64,000 nt of DNA from positions 2,666,001 through 2,730,000 of the forward strand of contig NZ_CP171363.1 in the NCBI RefSeq assembly GCF_046523945.1. Reading direction: 5' to 3'. The stretch comes from Faucicola mancuniensis (GTDB lineage: Bacteria > Pseudomonadota > Gammaproteobacteria > Pseudomonadales > Moraxellaceae). This document shows positions 45,504-56,571 of the stretch, piece after piece (positions within the stretch are counted from its first letter, which is position 1; each line of letters begins with the position of its first letter). The notes beneath the pieces were generated by a model that worked only from the letters and a program-made list of their open reading frames with translations, was not told the origin of the DNA and searched no databases. A program made the position numbers and the translations under genes.

Positions 45504-45936
45504 TATTGTATATTATGATTCGAGTTTTATACTAACCCTTATTTAAATTCTGATTAAGCAAATTCAAATTATAAAGACCATATTCTATTATATTAGGTAT
45601 AGTTTGCTTTACAATAAGCCAACCCTCGACCAGTGAAGTTATGGAATTCACAAGTGTTAAAAATTTTACTATTTTCACTTTATCGTCAATCTCAATAACT
45701 CTCTCAGAAGTCTGTGGTTTATAACTAAATCCTAAAACTTCCCATCGACTAGATATTTCATCTAAATCCAAATTAAATACATTAAAATCTTCTAAATAAA
45801 TATTTGGTGGATCAACATCGTCAAATTCTAGTTTTTCCAAAAGAAAAGTATCTCCTTGGTTTCTAATTTTAACTATATCGAAATGTATTATATCCTCATC
45901 ATCACTAATAATTTCATTTGAAACGTTGAAGAATTC

Positions 45937-47130
45937 CTCTGCACACGACAAAAAAACAAAAAAGTCTGATAAAACAATGGCATAATAGTAATTTTTCCGA
46001 CGAATTAAAACCATGCCAAACCTTATCAGACTAGAAAGAATTTTATCGCAAAACCTAACAATACACAAGGCAAAAATCAACTGCTTAAGTCTAATGATAA
46101 TAGCCATCATTACCGCCCAAAGCAGTAACCTAAAAAGATAGCCAGACACTTTACCAACAGCACAACAAATGACAGCAACTACCGAAGAATACAACGCTTT
46201 TTCGCCCAAACACCCCTAAATGAACACCAAATAGCACGCCTTATCTTTCAACTATTTGGACTAAACAAAGTCACACTCACCATTGACCGTACCAACTGGA
46301 AATGGGGAAAAAGCAACATCAACATCTTCATGTTAGCTGTTGTACACAAAGGCATTGCCATACCCTTATACTGGACAATGCTAGACAAACAAGGCAACTC
46401 AAAAACACTAGAGAGAACACAACTCATTGAAAAATTCATTCACACCTTTGGTAAAGATAAAATACAAAAAGTATTAGCCGATAGAGAATTTGTGGGTTCT
46501 GCATGGTTCGACTGGCTAACAAAACAAAATATTAAATTTGCCATACGCATTAAAAAAGACAGTAAAGTGACCAATACACAAGGACAAAGCGTACAAATTA
46601 AAACACTATTTCATAATTTAAACCAGCAAGATACTTATCACCATGCTAGAACACTCTTTGTTGATAAGTGTCCTGTCAAGGTATCGGCAAAGCTTGATAG
46701 TGATAATGATTATGTGATTGTGGCTACCAATGATTTTGATGATATTGACCCTATGGCAACTTATGCGATGCGTTGGCAGATTGAAACGCTGTTTTCTTGT
46801 TTAAAGGGGCGTGGTTTTAATCTTGAGGATACGCATTTGACTAAACAAGACAGAGTGAGTAAATTGGTTGCGGTAAATGCGTTAGCCTTTTGTTGGGCTT
46901 ATTTGACTGGCTTGGCGGTCATTGATGATAAGCCTAGTCATTATAAACGTTGCCTTAAGTCTAATGGTCGTCCTCAGTCAAGTGTTTTTGCTTTGGGGTT
47001 AGATTTTCTGATTGATGGATTTAGATGGTTTATTATGTGTGGTGATTTTGCTTTTTTTAATAGGTTGGTTGATTTTCTCAGTTTTAAAAGAAAATCAACT
47101 TTATTTTAGTAGTTTCTGTCGTGTGCAGAG
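45937..47130 (+). mobile_element. IS4-family element, copy A (frameshifted)
   Basis: 1194 bp, termini CTCTGCACACGAC / GTCGTGTGCAGAG, flanked by a perfect 9-bp target duplication GAAGAATTC (45928-45936 and 47131-47139). The transposase start at 46014 (MPNLIRLERILSQN) is followed by loss of one A (A5 instead of A6, near 46135), so only the part from 46330 is open. Otherwise nearly identical to the copies at 48005 and 54607. Confidence 0.92.
46014..47109 (+). pseudogene. IS4-family transposase, frameshifted
   Basis: Same protein as at 54683-55780 except for a one-base deletion about 120 bases after the start. The catalytic residues remain downstream (LTIDRTNWKWG, LADREFVGSAW, YAMRWQIETLFSCLKG), but the N-terminal region is out of frame. 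Confidence 0.88.
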
Positions 47131-47239
47131 GAAGAATTCATAATTATAATTTGATATACGATTAATTTGTGCTGATGTTAAGTTTCTAAATTTGATGGAA
47201 TAATTTCTAAATCCAATTTTATAAAAGTCATAACCATGT

Positions 47240-47490
47240 CTACCGTATTTTTCCATTTTGGATAGTTACTATACCATCTTTTGCTTGTATATATATGGTT
47301 CTAAAATTAGTCGCTCTACCTAGTGCATTTTTAAAACCAGTTTCAGGGTTTACTTGAGATAAATTATATACCTTCGAAATTTCAGCTTTTGTAAATTGAG
47401 GACTACCGTCAGTATCTATGCAAAAGCATAGTATTATTTTTTTGACCTTATAGTCTCTTAACTTGCTGTTATATCTCCTGTTTCTAGTCT
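47240..47490 (-). pseudogene. C-terminal toxin fragment paired with the split immunity gene
   Basis: Open without a start codon, from about 47490 to TAG at 47240-47242. It reads SKLRDYKVKKIILCFCIDTD, then SPQFTKAEISKVYNLSQVNP, GFKNALGRATNFRTIYIQAK and DGIVTIQNGKIR. The stop lies inside the start of the immunity gene (ATG 47256), a 17-base overlap. The class is not recognised. The upstream body is missing; a different small gene (47519-47992) follows on the same strand side. Confidence 0.55.
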
Positions 47491-47518
47491 ATCAGATTAG
47501 TTCTGCTAGTCTAGAGCC

Positions 47519-47992
47519 TTATTTATTACAATCACTTTTTTCATAGTAGAATATATTAATTCTTAGTCTTGGAAATCCATTGGTATTTGCAGATTCTATA
47601 AAAGTGAATCTTGATAAATTCATTCCTATTTTTCCATAACAATAACTAAGAAATATATTTTCATCATCTTTAGTCCTTTTAGGTACCATCTTCCAGTAAG
47701 GATTACTATCTAAATTATCTCTTATCGTTTTAATTTCTTCTCCTTTAGGATTATTATAATAATAGCTTAAATATGTATAACCATTTTGTCTTATTCTATT
47801 TTCTGTTACATCAGGAGGTCGAACATTTTTAGTAACACCTTCCATTAGATTTTTTAATTGTATAGAAATCTGTTCCAAATTAACAAGTTCCTTTTTGTTG
47901 TTTTTTAGCTTGTCTGTATCTTTATATCCTAGAAAAATACTTATGCTTATAAGCCCAATGATTAAGATATGTACAATATATTTTTTTAACAT
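47519..47992 (-). CDS. Small membrane-anchored protein, possible immunity protein
   Basis: 157 residues with an N-terminal hydrophobic segment (YIVHILIIGLISISIFLGY) and a periplasmic-looking remainder (NGYTYLSYYYNNPKGEEI, LRINIFYYEKSDCNK). Family not recognised. It is situated between a toxin fragment and an IS4 copy; a role as an immunity or accessory protein of a lost cassette is a guess. Confidence 0.5.
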   Translation of the reverse strand: MLKKYIVHILIIGLISISIFLGYKDTDKLKNNKKELVNLEQISIQLKNLMEGVTKNVRPPDVTENRIRQNGYTYLSYYYNNPKGEEIKTIRDNLDSNPYWKMVPKRTKDDENIFLSYCYGKIGMNLSRFTFIESANTNGFPRLRINIFYYEKSDCNK

Positions 47993-48004
47993 ATTATTTT
48001 TTTC

Positions 48005-49199
48005 CTCTGCACACGACAGAAACTACTAAAATAAAGTTGATTTTCTTTTAAAACTGAGAAAATCAACCAACCTATTAAAAAAAGCAAAATCACCACACAT
48101 AATAAACCATCTAAATCCATCAATCAGAAAATCTAACCCCAAAGCAAAAACACTTAACTGAGGACGACCATTAGACTTAAGGCAACGTTTATAATGACTA
48201 GGCTTATCATCAATGACCGCCAAGCCAGTCAAATAAGCCCAACAAAAGGCTAACGCATTTACCGCAACCAATTTACTCACTCTGTCTTGTTTAGTCAAAT
48301 GCGTATCCTCAAGATTAAAACCACGCCCCTTTAAACAAGAAAACAGCGTTTCAATCTGCCAACGCATCGCATAAGTTGCCATAGGGTCAATATCATCAAA
48401 ATCATTGGTAGCCACAATCACATAATCATTATCACTATCAAGCTTTGCCGATACCTTGACAGGACACTTATCAACAAAGAGTGTTCTAGCATGGTGATAA
48501 GTATCTTGCTGGTTTAAATTATGAAATAGTGTTTTAATTTGTACGCTTTGTCCTTGTGTATTGGTCACTTTACTGTCTTTTTTAATGCGTATGGCAAATT
48601 TAATATTTTGTTTTGTTAGCCAGTCGAACCATGCAGAACCCACAAATTCTCTATCGGCTAATACTTTTTGTATTTTATCTTTACCAAAGGTGTGAATGAA
48701 TTTTTCAATGAGTTGTGTTCTCTCTAGTGTTTTTGAGTTGCCTTGTTTGTCTAGCATTGTCCAGTATAAGGGTATGGCAATGCCTTTGTGTACAACAGCT
48801 AACATGAAGATGTTGATGTTGCTTTTTCCCCATTTCCAGTTGGTACGGTCAATGGTGAGTGTGACTTTGTTTAGTCCAAATAGTTGAAAGATAAGGCGTG
48901 CTATTTGGTGTTCATTTAGGGGTGTTTGGGCGAAAAAGCGTTGTATTCTTCGGTAGTTGCTGTCATTTGTTGTGCTGTTGGTAAAGTGTCTGGCTATCTT
49001 TTTTAGGTTACTGCTTTGGGCGGTAATGATGGCTATTATCATTAGACTTAAGCAGTTGATTTTTGCCTTGTGTATTGTTAGGTTTTGCGATAAAATTCTT
49101 TCTAGTCTGATAAGGTTTGGCATGGTTTTAATTCGTCGGAAAAATTACTATTATGCCATTGTTTTATCAGACTTTTTTGTTTTTTTGTCGTGTGCAGAG
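48005..49199 (-). mobile_element. IS4-family element, copy B
   Basis: 1195 bp with termini CTCTGCACACGAC at 48005 and complement at 49199. The 9-bp flanks differ (TATTTTTTC and GATTTTTAG), so the element has been through recombination or a deletion. A start-codon piece of another gene is cut at 49200. Confidence 0.92.
48026..49123 (-). CDS. IS4-family transposase (intact)
   Basis: 365 residues, starts MPNLIRLERILSQNLTIHKA. DDE residues appear in LTIDRTNWKWG (D), KVLADREFVGSAWFDW (D) and YAMRWQIETLFSCLKGRGF, which also shows the YREK signature (Y-2-R-3-E-6-K) of IS4 elements. The 9-bp target duplications at the sister copies agree with this family. Intact here and at 54683. Confidence 0.93.
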   Translation of the reverse strand: MPNLIRLERILSQNLTIHKAKINCLSLMIIAIITAQSSNLKKIARHFTNSTTNDSNYRRIQRFFAQTPLNEHQIARLIFQLFGLNKVTLTIDRTNWKWGKSNINIFMLAVVHKGIAIPLYWTMLDKQGNSKTLERTQLIEKFIHTFGKDKIQKVLADREFVGSAWFDWLTKQNIKFAIRIKKDSKVTNTQGQSVQIKTLFHNLNQQDTYHHARTLFVDKCPVKVSAKLDSDNDYVIVATNDFDDIDPMATYAMRWQIETLFSCLKGRGFNLEDTHLTKQDRVSKLVAVNALAFCWAYLTGLAVIDDKPSHYKRCLKSNGRPQLSVFALGLDFLIDGFRWFIMCGDFAFFNRLVDFLSFKRKSTLF

Positions 49200-49236
49200 G
49201 ATTTTTAGTTAGTTTTTGTGCTTGTTCGGGTGTCAT
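49200..49236 (-). pseudogene. 5' stub of an unknown gene cut by IS4 copy B
   Basis: ATG at 49236 gives MTPEQAQKLTKN, then IS4 sequence. A TATAAT (plus-strand ATTATA, about 49271-49276) lies 35-40 bases upstream on the minus strand, so a promoter and start appear to be preserved. The rest of the gene is not found beyond the element at 48005. Confidence 0.35.
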
Positions 49237-49305
49237 TTTTTTTGTTTGGTTTTGGTTGATAAAGTTAGTATTATATCAGTTTTGTTTGTTGGTTTGGAAA
49301 GAGGT

Positions 49306-49776
49306 CTAATATGATTTAGCCCAAAAAGAGAGAAGAAAAATATTTTTACATTCATCAATAGGAATCGCTAAGAACTCTGTTCTGTATTTTTCAAAGTTTA
49401 ATTTTATGTTAAAAACTTCAATATCATTGATATTTACATTGATAAAATCTTCAAAACAAAACTGTATATAATCCATTATTTTATAACTCAAAATATTATT
49501 TCGATTTTTGTCATAATTTGACGAGTTATTAAAAGGTTTCTGTAAAATTTTAAAGCTAATAATTTTTTCCATATCATAAAATTTAATTTTTTTGAAATCC
49601 AAACTCTTTTGGTCGTAAGGTAAATCATAGAAACCAACTATGGAAGAAAGTAAATTATTATTGGAGTTTTCTATAACTATGGCTGTCATAGTATAATCTC
49701 CAATATCTCTATCAATACTTGACAGAGCATTTAGAAACCCACTTAAAAATTGTAAATTTTCCATATTTATATTCAT
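49306..49776 (-). CDS. Immunity-type protein of the Rhs locus
   Basis: 156 residues, cytosolic (MNINMENLQFLSGFLNALSS...). Its ATG overlaps the Rhs stop by 4 bases (ATGA type at 49773-49776), strong evidence for coupled synthesis with the Rhs C-terminal toxin. An in-frame ATG at residue 5 is an alternative start. Family not recognised. Confidence 0.65.
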   Translation of the reverse strand: MNINMENLQFLSGFLNALSSIDRDIGDYTMTAIVIENSNNNLLSSIVGFYDLPYDQKSLDFKKIKFYDMEKIISFKILQKPFNNSSNYDKNRNNILSYKIMDYIQFCFEDFINVNINDIEVFNIKLNFEKYRTEFLAIPIDECKNIFLLSFWAKSY

Positions 49777-52700
49777 TTGCTATCCTCATCTTTATCCATA
49801 AAAAATGGGACATCAATACAATTTTCTTTACAATATTGGTCGAATCTTCTTTTTAGTTTATCTTTATGGTCTTGAAGTTTTTTTATATATTTTTGATGGT
49901 CGGCATAAACTTTAGTACCTTTTTCTGCTGGATTTAAGTCAGATTTACGCCAAGCAATAGTGGTTTTTAAATCTTCTAGTGCTTTCTCAAGTTCATTACA
50001 TGGTTCGTACCCATTCATGTTAAGAATTTCTTTTTCTCTTGCGTGTGAAATAGTATTGGGATAGGGTGCAATGCCTGCCATAGGTATAAGACTATCACTT
50101 GGTATAGAGACAGCAACCACGCCTACACCTACAGCAGCAGCGACAGGTGCAGCATTAATTGCTGTTGCTATCCCAGTTGCAATAGCAGATATACCTTCGC
50201 CAATCGCAGTTGTAATTGCAGGAGCAGCAGCTAAACACATTGGGCATAATCCACTAGGGTCGCTATATTCAAGCGGACTACCACCCACATACCCCCACCG
50301 ATTAAGCCCACCTGCCAAATCAATTGGGTCATTCTCCACATACCGCCCCGTTTTTGGGTCGTAGAACCTAAAATAATTATAAAATAGCCCTGTTTCTGTG
50401 TCTTCGTATTGCCCCGCCATGCGTAACGGCATCTTAACATTCGCCACCTGCGGAGCAACATCCCCAAACGCATCGCCCTCCCATCGCCACAATACCTCGC
50501 TATTTGCTCCTAGAATCGCTCTAGGCGTGCCCAAATGGTCAGAGTGGATAGAAAGTACCTGACCCGCCTTCTCGCTCGTTACAAGCGAAATGGGAGCGTT
50601 TCCAAGATATAGATATTCTCTGATAGGATTGCCATTGGCATCATACTCCCCAATGGCTTGCCTTGCTCGTCATACACAAAGTAGGTTTTGCTGTTGCCAC
50701 TGTTTTTTTGTACCCGTTGCCCTAGGGCGTTATACACATTCACCACCCCAACCGAGCCGTTTTGGATGCGGTCAATGCGTCCCTCGCTGTTATAGCTGTA
50801 ACTGCGTGTGCCGTCGTTAGTGACTTTACCACTGGCATCATAGCTAAAGGCTTGGTATTGGTTCGTCCCTGCTTTGACAGGAGTGGTGTTGGTGGCGATA
50901 CCATTCACCGTTTTTTGGGTGCGATTGGCGTTGTTGTCGTAGCTATAGCCAAGTTGGGCAGTGGTCTGCCCTTGGGTTAGGCTTTGATTGGTGAGACGGT
51001 CAAGGCGGTCATGCTGAAATAGTCCGTTAATCCCTGCTTTGCTGTCGGTCAGGTTGGTGATACGGTTGCCCACATCATACTGATAACTACGCTGTATGGC
51101 AGGGTCGTTGATTTGGGTCAGTCTGCCATCCAAGTCGTATTGGTAACTGACCGCTTGCTTAGTCTGTGACCAGTTGTAGCCTTTGATACCGTTGGGGCTG
51201 TAACTGATGTTATCAATGACCTGTACGGTTTGGTTGTCGATGGTTTTGAGTTGCACCCCTTTAAGATGCCTTTGTCATACTGATACACCGCCAACTGCCC
51301 ACTTGGGTAGCGAATTTCGTCAAGCTGTCCGCCTTGCGTGTAGTGGTAGCGGGTAGTAAGTACGGTTTTTTCAGTGGTCTGTACTTTTTCAATCAGCTGG
51401 TTATTGGAGTTGTACTGGTAGGTCGTTGTGCCACTGGTATCGGTGAGTCTGTTAATGCGACCTTTGTCGTCATAGCTGTAACTGGCTAATACTTTGCCTG
51501 AACCTTCGGCTCGTTGGGTCAATCTGCCTTTGTCGTCATAGCTGTAGTTTTGGGTGCGACCTGCTCCGTCGGTTTGACTAACCACTTGTCCTTTACCGTT
51601 GTATTGGTTGGTGGCTTTGCCTGTGTCAGGGCTTTCGGTGGTCAGTACGTCACCAAAGGCATTGTAGCTGTAGCTGGTCGTGACTTTGTTGCTGTCGGTG
51701 ACGGTGAGCAGTTGGTCAAGGGCGTTGTAAGTGTAATTGACAGGCTGACCATTGGCATCGATGTCTTGGATTTTGCGTTTTAAGCTGTCGTACTGACTGC
51801 CTGTGGTGCGTGCTAAGGCATCTTGGGTTTGTGTTAAGTTGTCTTGGTTGTCATAGCCATAAGACTGATTTTGCCCATTGTTGCCTGTATCTATGGTTAG
51901 GCGACCTAGGGTGTCGTAGCTTTGTTTGTGACTGTTCGCAAGTGTCCCTTGGGGGTCGTGTTTTTGGTTTCGATGATGTCACCCGCCCCGTTTAGGGTGT
52001 AGCTGATGCGATTGCCGAGGCTGTCGGTCATGCCAATCATGCGGTGGGCATCGTCGTATTGGTAGCTAATGACTTGCCCGTCAGGGAGCGTGGTTTTGAT
52101 GAGCTGACCAACACCATCATATTGATAGGTAGTGGTGGCGGTTTGGGTGGGCTGTTTGGTGATATTAAACTTAACAGGGTTAGGCAACAAAGGTTTCTTA
52201 AAGGCTTTTCTAACACTGTTTTGAAAGTCAATCCAGCCACTTTTAGCTTGGCTTAGTTCTTTAAGGGTGGGGTAACCGATGGTGATGGTTTGGGTAAGTA
52301 CCCGCCCTGCATCGTCATAGGTAAGTTTGGTGACTTGTCCTGTAGGACTGGTAATCGTCTGCGGTTTGTTGTTGGCATTGTAGTCGCTGTAAGTGGTGGT
52401 TAAGCCTTGGGCATCGATGCTTTGAACTAAGTTACCTTTGTTGTCATATGCCCATTTGCTGGTCTGTCCCTGCGGGTTGGTCTCACTTAGCTTTTGGGCA
52501 TTGGCGTTGTAAGTGTAGCTCCAAGTGCGTGACTCTTGGGTTTGGGGGTCGATGATGGTTTTGCTTAAAGCGTTGCCTTTCTCATCATAGGTGTAACTGG
52601 TGATGCGTAGGGCTTGTTTGAGACTGCCGTCAGGGTTGGCACTGCCTTCGGTGATTTTGGTTTTGACAGGTAAATTTTCTGACCATTCGGTGAGCGCGAT

Positions 52701-54346
52701 TTTACTGTCAGTTGTGCCAAAGGCTTCAATACGGCTGGTTTCTAGGTTACGGCTTTGGTCATAGGTGTATTTGGTGGTTAGCCCGTTTTTGGTTTCGAGA
52801 TGATATTGCCACCTTGGTCATATTGGCGGTCAATGGACTGACCTGCGATGACTTGGTGGGTAATACGATTTGTACCTGATACCAAAGCTAGGTTATAACT
52901 GCGGTTGTTGCCATATTCATCGGTTACTTGCGTAACACCATCCTCGAAGCTTAATGTGAATTTTTGGGTTGACCCTGCATGCTCGGTTAAAATACCTCTG
53001 TTAGCACTATCATAGGCGTAGGTAGCATAACGCTTACCATTTTCATCAATGATACCTGTGAGTAGATTAGGGTTGTCGTTGGGAGCTTTATCTGCTTCAT
53101 CATAGATATAGGTTTTAACGCCAAATCCTGGGCGTTTGACTGTAATTAGTCGACCTAAGTTATCATAACCATAATCAAGGGTTTTACCGTTCGGCAAGCC
53201 AATTTGTACCAGTTTGCCTGTGGTGTCATAGCGATAGTTTAAGCTGTTACCAAGTTGGTCGGTGGCTGTGGCAATTTTACTATTTTGGTGGGTTAGATTG
53301 ATGAATTGTCCATTGGGGTAATCAATGTGAGTAAGGTTGAATTGAGTATTTTCTGAGGTAGTAGGCGATATTACCTTTTCATATATCTCAATTACACCTG
53401 TTTTTAAATTTTTGACTTGCCATGTATTATTTTGCTGAAGAATTTGAAGGTTGGTATCTGCATCTACAAACCAATTACCATTAGAAATTTCCGCAGTTAT
53501 ATAGCTTCCATCACCTTTTATAATTCTTATTGAACTAAAATTAGCATCTTTATTTTGAGTGGCAATAATTTTATCACTATAACTCATGCTCCAATCTAAG
53601 TTAATGTCCGATATTAAGCTATTATATTGGCGAGTTACTCTTAATAAGCTATTGGAACTGGACCAATCTTTCTCGTTAAGCGTTTTATTTCCAGTAGTAA
53701 TAGAACAAGGATTCCCAACTGAAGCTGAACAGCTTAAAAATTTTGGTGGGCTGTTTTGGTAACATAAGAAACCAGGATGCTTATTAAGATCTTTATACCA
53801 AATAAAGTCGTAACCTGAACGACAGTAATATTTGGGACTAGGCTTAATCCTGTATAATGTGTCTCCTGGAACATCCCATTCCCTATAGAATCTTTCACTC
53901 GCAACATAACTTTTATACTGTATCGTTGGGTTAAATCTTATATGTTGTTCATTAGTCCGATAATTTTTGTCTAAAAATTTGTCATAATAATGTATATCGG
54001 GGTGACCATAAAATGGATTACTATAACTACCCCAAGGTTGGTTAGTCCATTCTCCTACAGGGGTAAACGAATTTTTATATATGTCATAATCAGGATCAAT
54101 TCTTTGTATAAAACCTGACGCTTCAGCCTCTGAATTAAAATCTTTCATTGCCTGATCTTCAGGCGTGAAGATACCAGATTTAGACCACTTATATAAATAT
54201 TTATTATCTTCTGGTTGTATAGCATCAGGAGTAAAACAATTAAGATGCCCTCCAAATTCCTTGCAGTCAGTTTCTACATAGTTACCATTAGCGAGTTGTG
54301 TAGTTAAACCTACTAACACCGCTAATGTTATCAATTTTAATCTCAT
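49773..54346 (-). pseudogene. Secreted Rhs/YD-repeat polymorphic toxin, multiply frameshifted
   Basis: About 1,520 codons from ATG 54346. A Sec-type signal peptide (MRLKLITLAVLVGLTTQLAN) comes first, then a DUF6531-like part (SASVGNPCSITTGNKTLNEK, residues about 210-230) and many YD repeats (YDDKGRLTQRA; YQYDLDGRLTQI). The core end RYVENDPIDLAGGLNRWGYV and DPSGL follows, then a tip of about 125 residues (AWRKSDLNPAEKGTKVYADH..., CKENCIDVPFF). The tip pattern (RKxDLNPxxxGTxxYxxH) is shared by some Rhs tips, activity unknown. Frame shifts occur near 52795 (A run), 51945, 51258 (G run) and 50652 (G run), mostly single-base losses in homopolymers. The immunity gene overlaps at 49776. Confidence 0.85.
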
Positions 54347-54606
54347 ATTCTATCTCTAAAATCAACACAATATGAATTTTAACTATTTTTTACTAAACAG
54401 TCAACAAAACAGTCAACAAAAATCCGACTAATGGTTGACTATTATTCTACTTACTAAAAACAACGATTTTCTTATGAGGGCTTTATTTACACTTTGTTTA
54501 AAATAAAACTCCAACCACTCATAAGGAGTAAAGGTTTGAGTTTTGCCAGTAATATCATCTTTTTTAGTTAAAGATGAATGGGGTTTAACGGTATTATAGA
54601 AATTAA

Positions 54607-55801
54607 CTCTGCACACGACAAAAAAACAAAAAAGTCTGATAAAACAATGGCATAATAGTAATTTTTCCGACGAATTAAAACCATGCCAAACCTTATCAGA
54701 CTAGAAAGAATTTTATCGCAAAACCTAACAATACACAAGGCAAAAATCAACTGCTTAAGTCTAATGATAATAGCCATCATTACCGCCCAAAGCAGTAACC
54801 TAAAAAAGATAGCCAGACACTTTACCAACAGCACAACAAATGACAGCAACTACCGAAGAATACAACGCTTTTTCGCCCAAACACCCCTAAATGAACACCA
54901 AATAGCACGCCTTATCTTTCAACTATTTGGACTAAACAAAGTCACACTCACCATTGACCGTACCAACTGGAAATGGGGAAAAAGCAACATCAACATCTTC
55001 ATGTTAGCTGTTGTACACAAAGGCATTGCCATACCCTTATACTGGACAATGCTAGACAAACAAGGCAACTCAAAAACACTAGAGAGAACACAACTCATTG
55101 AAAAATTCATTCACACCTTTGGTAAAGATAAAATACAAAAAGTATTAGCCGATAGAGAATTTGTGGGTTCTGCATGGTTTGACTGGCTAACAAAACAAAA
55201 TATTAAATTTGCCATACGCATTAAAAAAGACAGTAAAGTGACCAATACACAAGGACAAAGCGTACAAATTAAAACACTATTTCATAATTTAAACCAGCAA
55301 GATACTTATCACCATGCTAGAACACTCTTTGTTGATAAGTGTCCTGTCAAGGTATCGGCAAAGCTTGATAGTGATAATGATTATGTGATTGTGGCTACCA
55401 ATGATTTTGATGATATTGACCCTATGGCAACTTATGCGATGCGTTGGCAGATTGAAACGCTGTTTTCTTGTTTAAAGGGGCGTGGTTTTAATCTTGAGGA
55501 TACGCATTTGACTAAACAAGACAGAGTGAGTAAATTGGTTGCGGTAAATGCGTTAGCCTTTTGTTGGGCTTATTTGACTGGCTTGGCGGTCATTGATGAT
55601 AAGCCTAGTCATTATAAACGTTGCCTTAAGTCTAATGGTCGTCCTCAGTCAAGTGTTTTTGCTTTGGGGTTAGATTTTCTGATTGATGGATTTAGACGGT
55701 TTATTATGTGTGGTGATTTTGCTTTTTTTAATAGGTTGGTTGATTTTCTCAGTTTTAAAAGAAAATCAACTTTGTTTTAGTAGTTTCTGTCGTGTGCAGA
55801 G
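54607..55801 (+). mobile_element. IS4-family element, copy C, nested in IS481
   Basis: 1195 bp, termini CTCTGCACACGAC / GTCGTGTGCAGAG, flanked by a perfect 9-bp duplication AGAAATTAA (54598-54606 and 55802-55810) of IS481 sequence. A clean, apparently recent insertion with an intact transposase. Confidence 0.95.
54683..55780 (+). CDS. IS4-family transposase (intact)
   Basis: 365 residues, nearly identical to the copy at 48026-49123 (one or two substitutions seen, for example FRR for FRW near residue 342 and S for L after GRPQ). Complete DDE and YREK motifs. With intact termini and a perfect target duplication, this is the copy most likely to be active. Confidence 0.93.
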   Translation: MPNLIRLERILSQNLTIHKAKINCLSLMIIAIITAQSSNLKKIARHFTNSTTNDSNYRRIQRFFAQTPLNEHQIARLIFQLFGLNKVTLTIDRTNWKWGKSNINIFMLAVVHKGIAIPLYWTMLDKQGNSKTLERTQLIEKFIHTFGKDKIQKVLADREFVGSAWFDWLTKQNIKFAIRIKKDSKVTNTQGQSVQIKTLFHNLNQQDTYHHARTLFVDKCPVKVSAKLDSDNDYVIVATNDFDDIDPMATYAMRWQIETLFSCLKGRGFNLEDTHLTKQDRVSKLVAVNALAFCWAYLTGLAVIDDKPSHYKRCLKSNGRPQSSVFALGLDFLIDGFRRFIMCGDFAFFNRLVDFLSFKRKSTLF

Positions 55802-56571
55802 AGAAATTAAGAAATCTTGTTAATTCTTGCTTTCTATGTTCACTACCTGTAAATTCACATTGTTCATGCCACATTTCCATGAGCGTACGTATTACTCGTT
55901 CTGCTTTACCATTGGTTTGTGGTTTGGCAACTTTGGTGAATTTCTGATTGATGTTGTTATCATAACAGACTTTGACAAATTCATGGTCTTTTGTGCCTTT
56001 ATATTCTGTGCCATTGTCAGAATAAATCACCTCAATCGTATAAGGGCAAGGTTTAATAACTTGTTCTGTCAGAAACTTAGCCGCACTAAAAGCTGTTTTG
56101 TCTGGCATAATACAAGCATACAGTTCACGAGAATAATCATCAATGGCAACAAACAGATATTCTCTAGGGCTGTTGCTATTTTGTCCTTTGAGCAGTGGTA
56201 GGCGTTTTGTATCTACGTGTACCATCTCACCAGGATAGGATTTATTATAACGCTTGGCTTGTTTTTTGAGTTTGTCTTGTATACTCTTTTCAACTTTAGC
56301 TAAGCGTTTAATGCCAAATTTCGCTTGTTTAAAGCGATTATTGACACTGGTTTGTGGTTTTAGTAACTTCACTCTAGCAAGTTTCAATACCTTGTAGATT
56401 GTTGGTCTTGATACTTTGTATTCTTCAGCAAGTGATGTTACGCTTTGTTTGTTTTGATGATAGGCTATCCAAATAGCTTCTCTTTCAAACGGTAGCAGTC
56501 TGGTGTTTTTATGTATGTTCATTTGCAGTATTTTATCCTAAATACTGTAAATAACGCTAGGATATCTTACA

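Larger units (their letters stand above)
45532..47256 (-). pseudogene. Immunity-type gene split by an IS4-family element
   Basis: Removing the element at 45937-47130 and one 9-bp target copy joins two open pieces: MEKYGRHGYDFYKIGFRNYS (ATG at 47256) with ISNYNYEFFNVSNEIISDDE, then on to LLNQNLNKG at 45532, about 175 residues. It is acidic and cytosolic, family not recognised. The ATG overlaps the stop of the upstream toxin fragment (47240), the sign of a coupled toxin/immunity pair. The longer open frame upstream of residue FFNV in the present sequence is IS DNA. Confidence 0.75.
54483..56571 (-). mobile_element. IS481-family element interrupted by IS4 copy C
   Basis: The right terminus (CTAGGATATCTTACA) is at 56571. 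The transposase runs from 56522 to about 55802 (about 240 residues), is interrupted by the IS4 element, and resumes at 54606 to about 54490 (NTVKPHSSLTKKDD, TPYEWLEFYFKQSVN). The left terminus is missing beyond TTATTTACAC at 54483. Non-functional as it stands. Confidence 0.9.

Noticed and set aside
46248..49208. Open frames antisense to the IS4 transposases (for example 46248-46439, 48957-49208)
   Set aside because: They recur at every IS4 copy on the non-coding strand and lack any family features.
54395..54456. Short repeats AACAGTCAACA upstream of the Rhs gene as an operator
   Set aside because: Only two 11-bp copies beside a simple AT-rich spacer and an IS edge; no regulator or known site matches.
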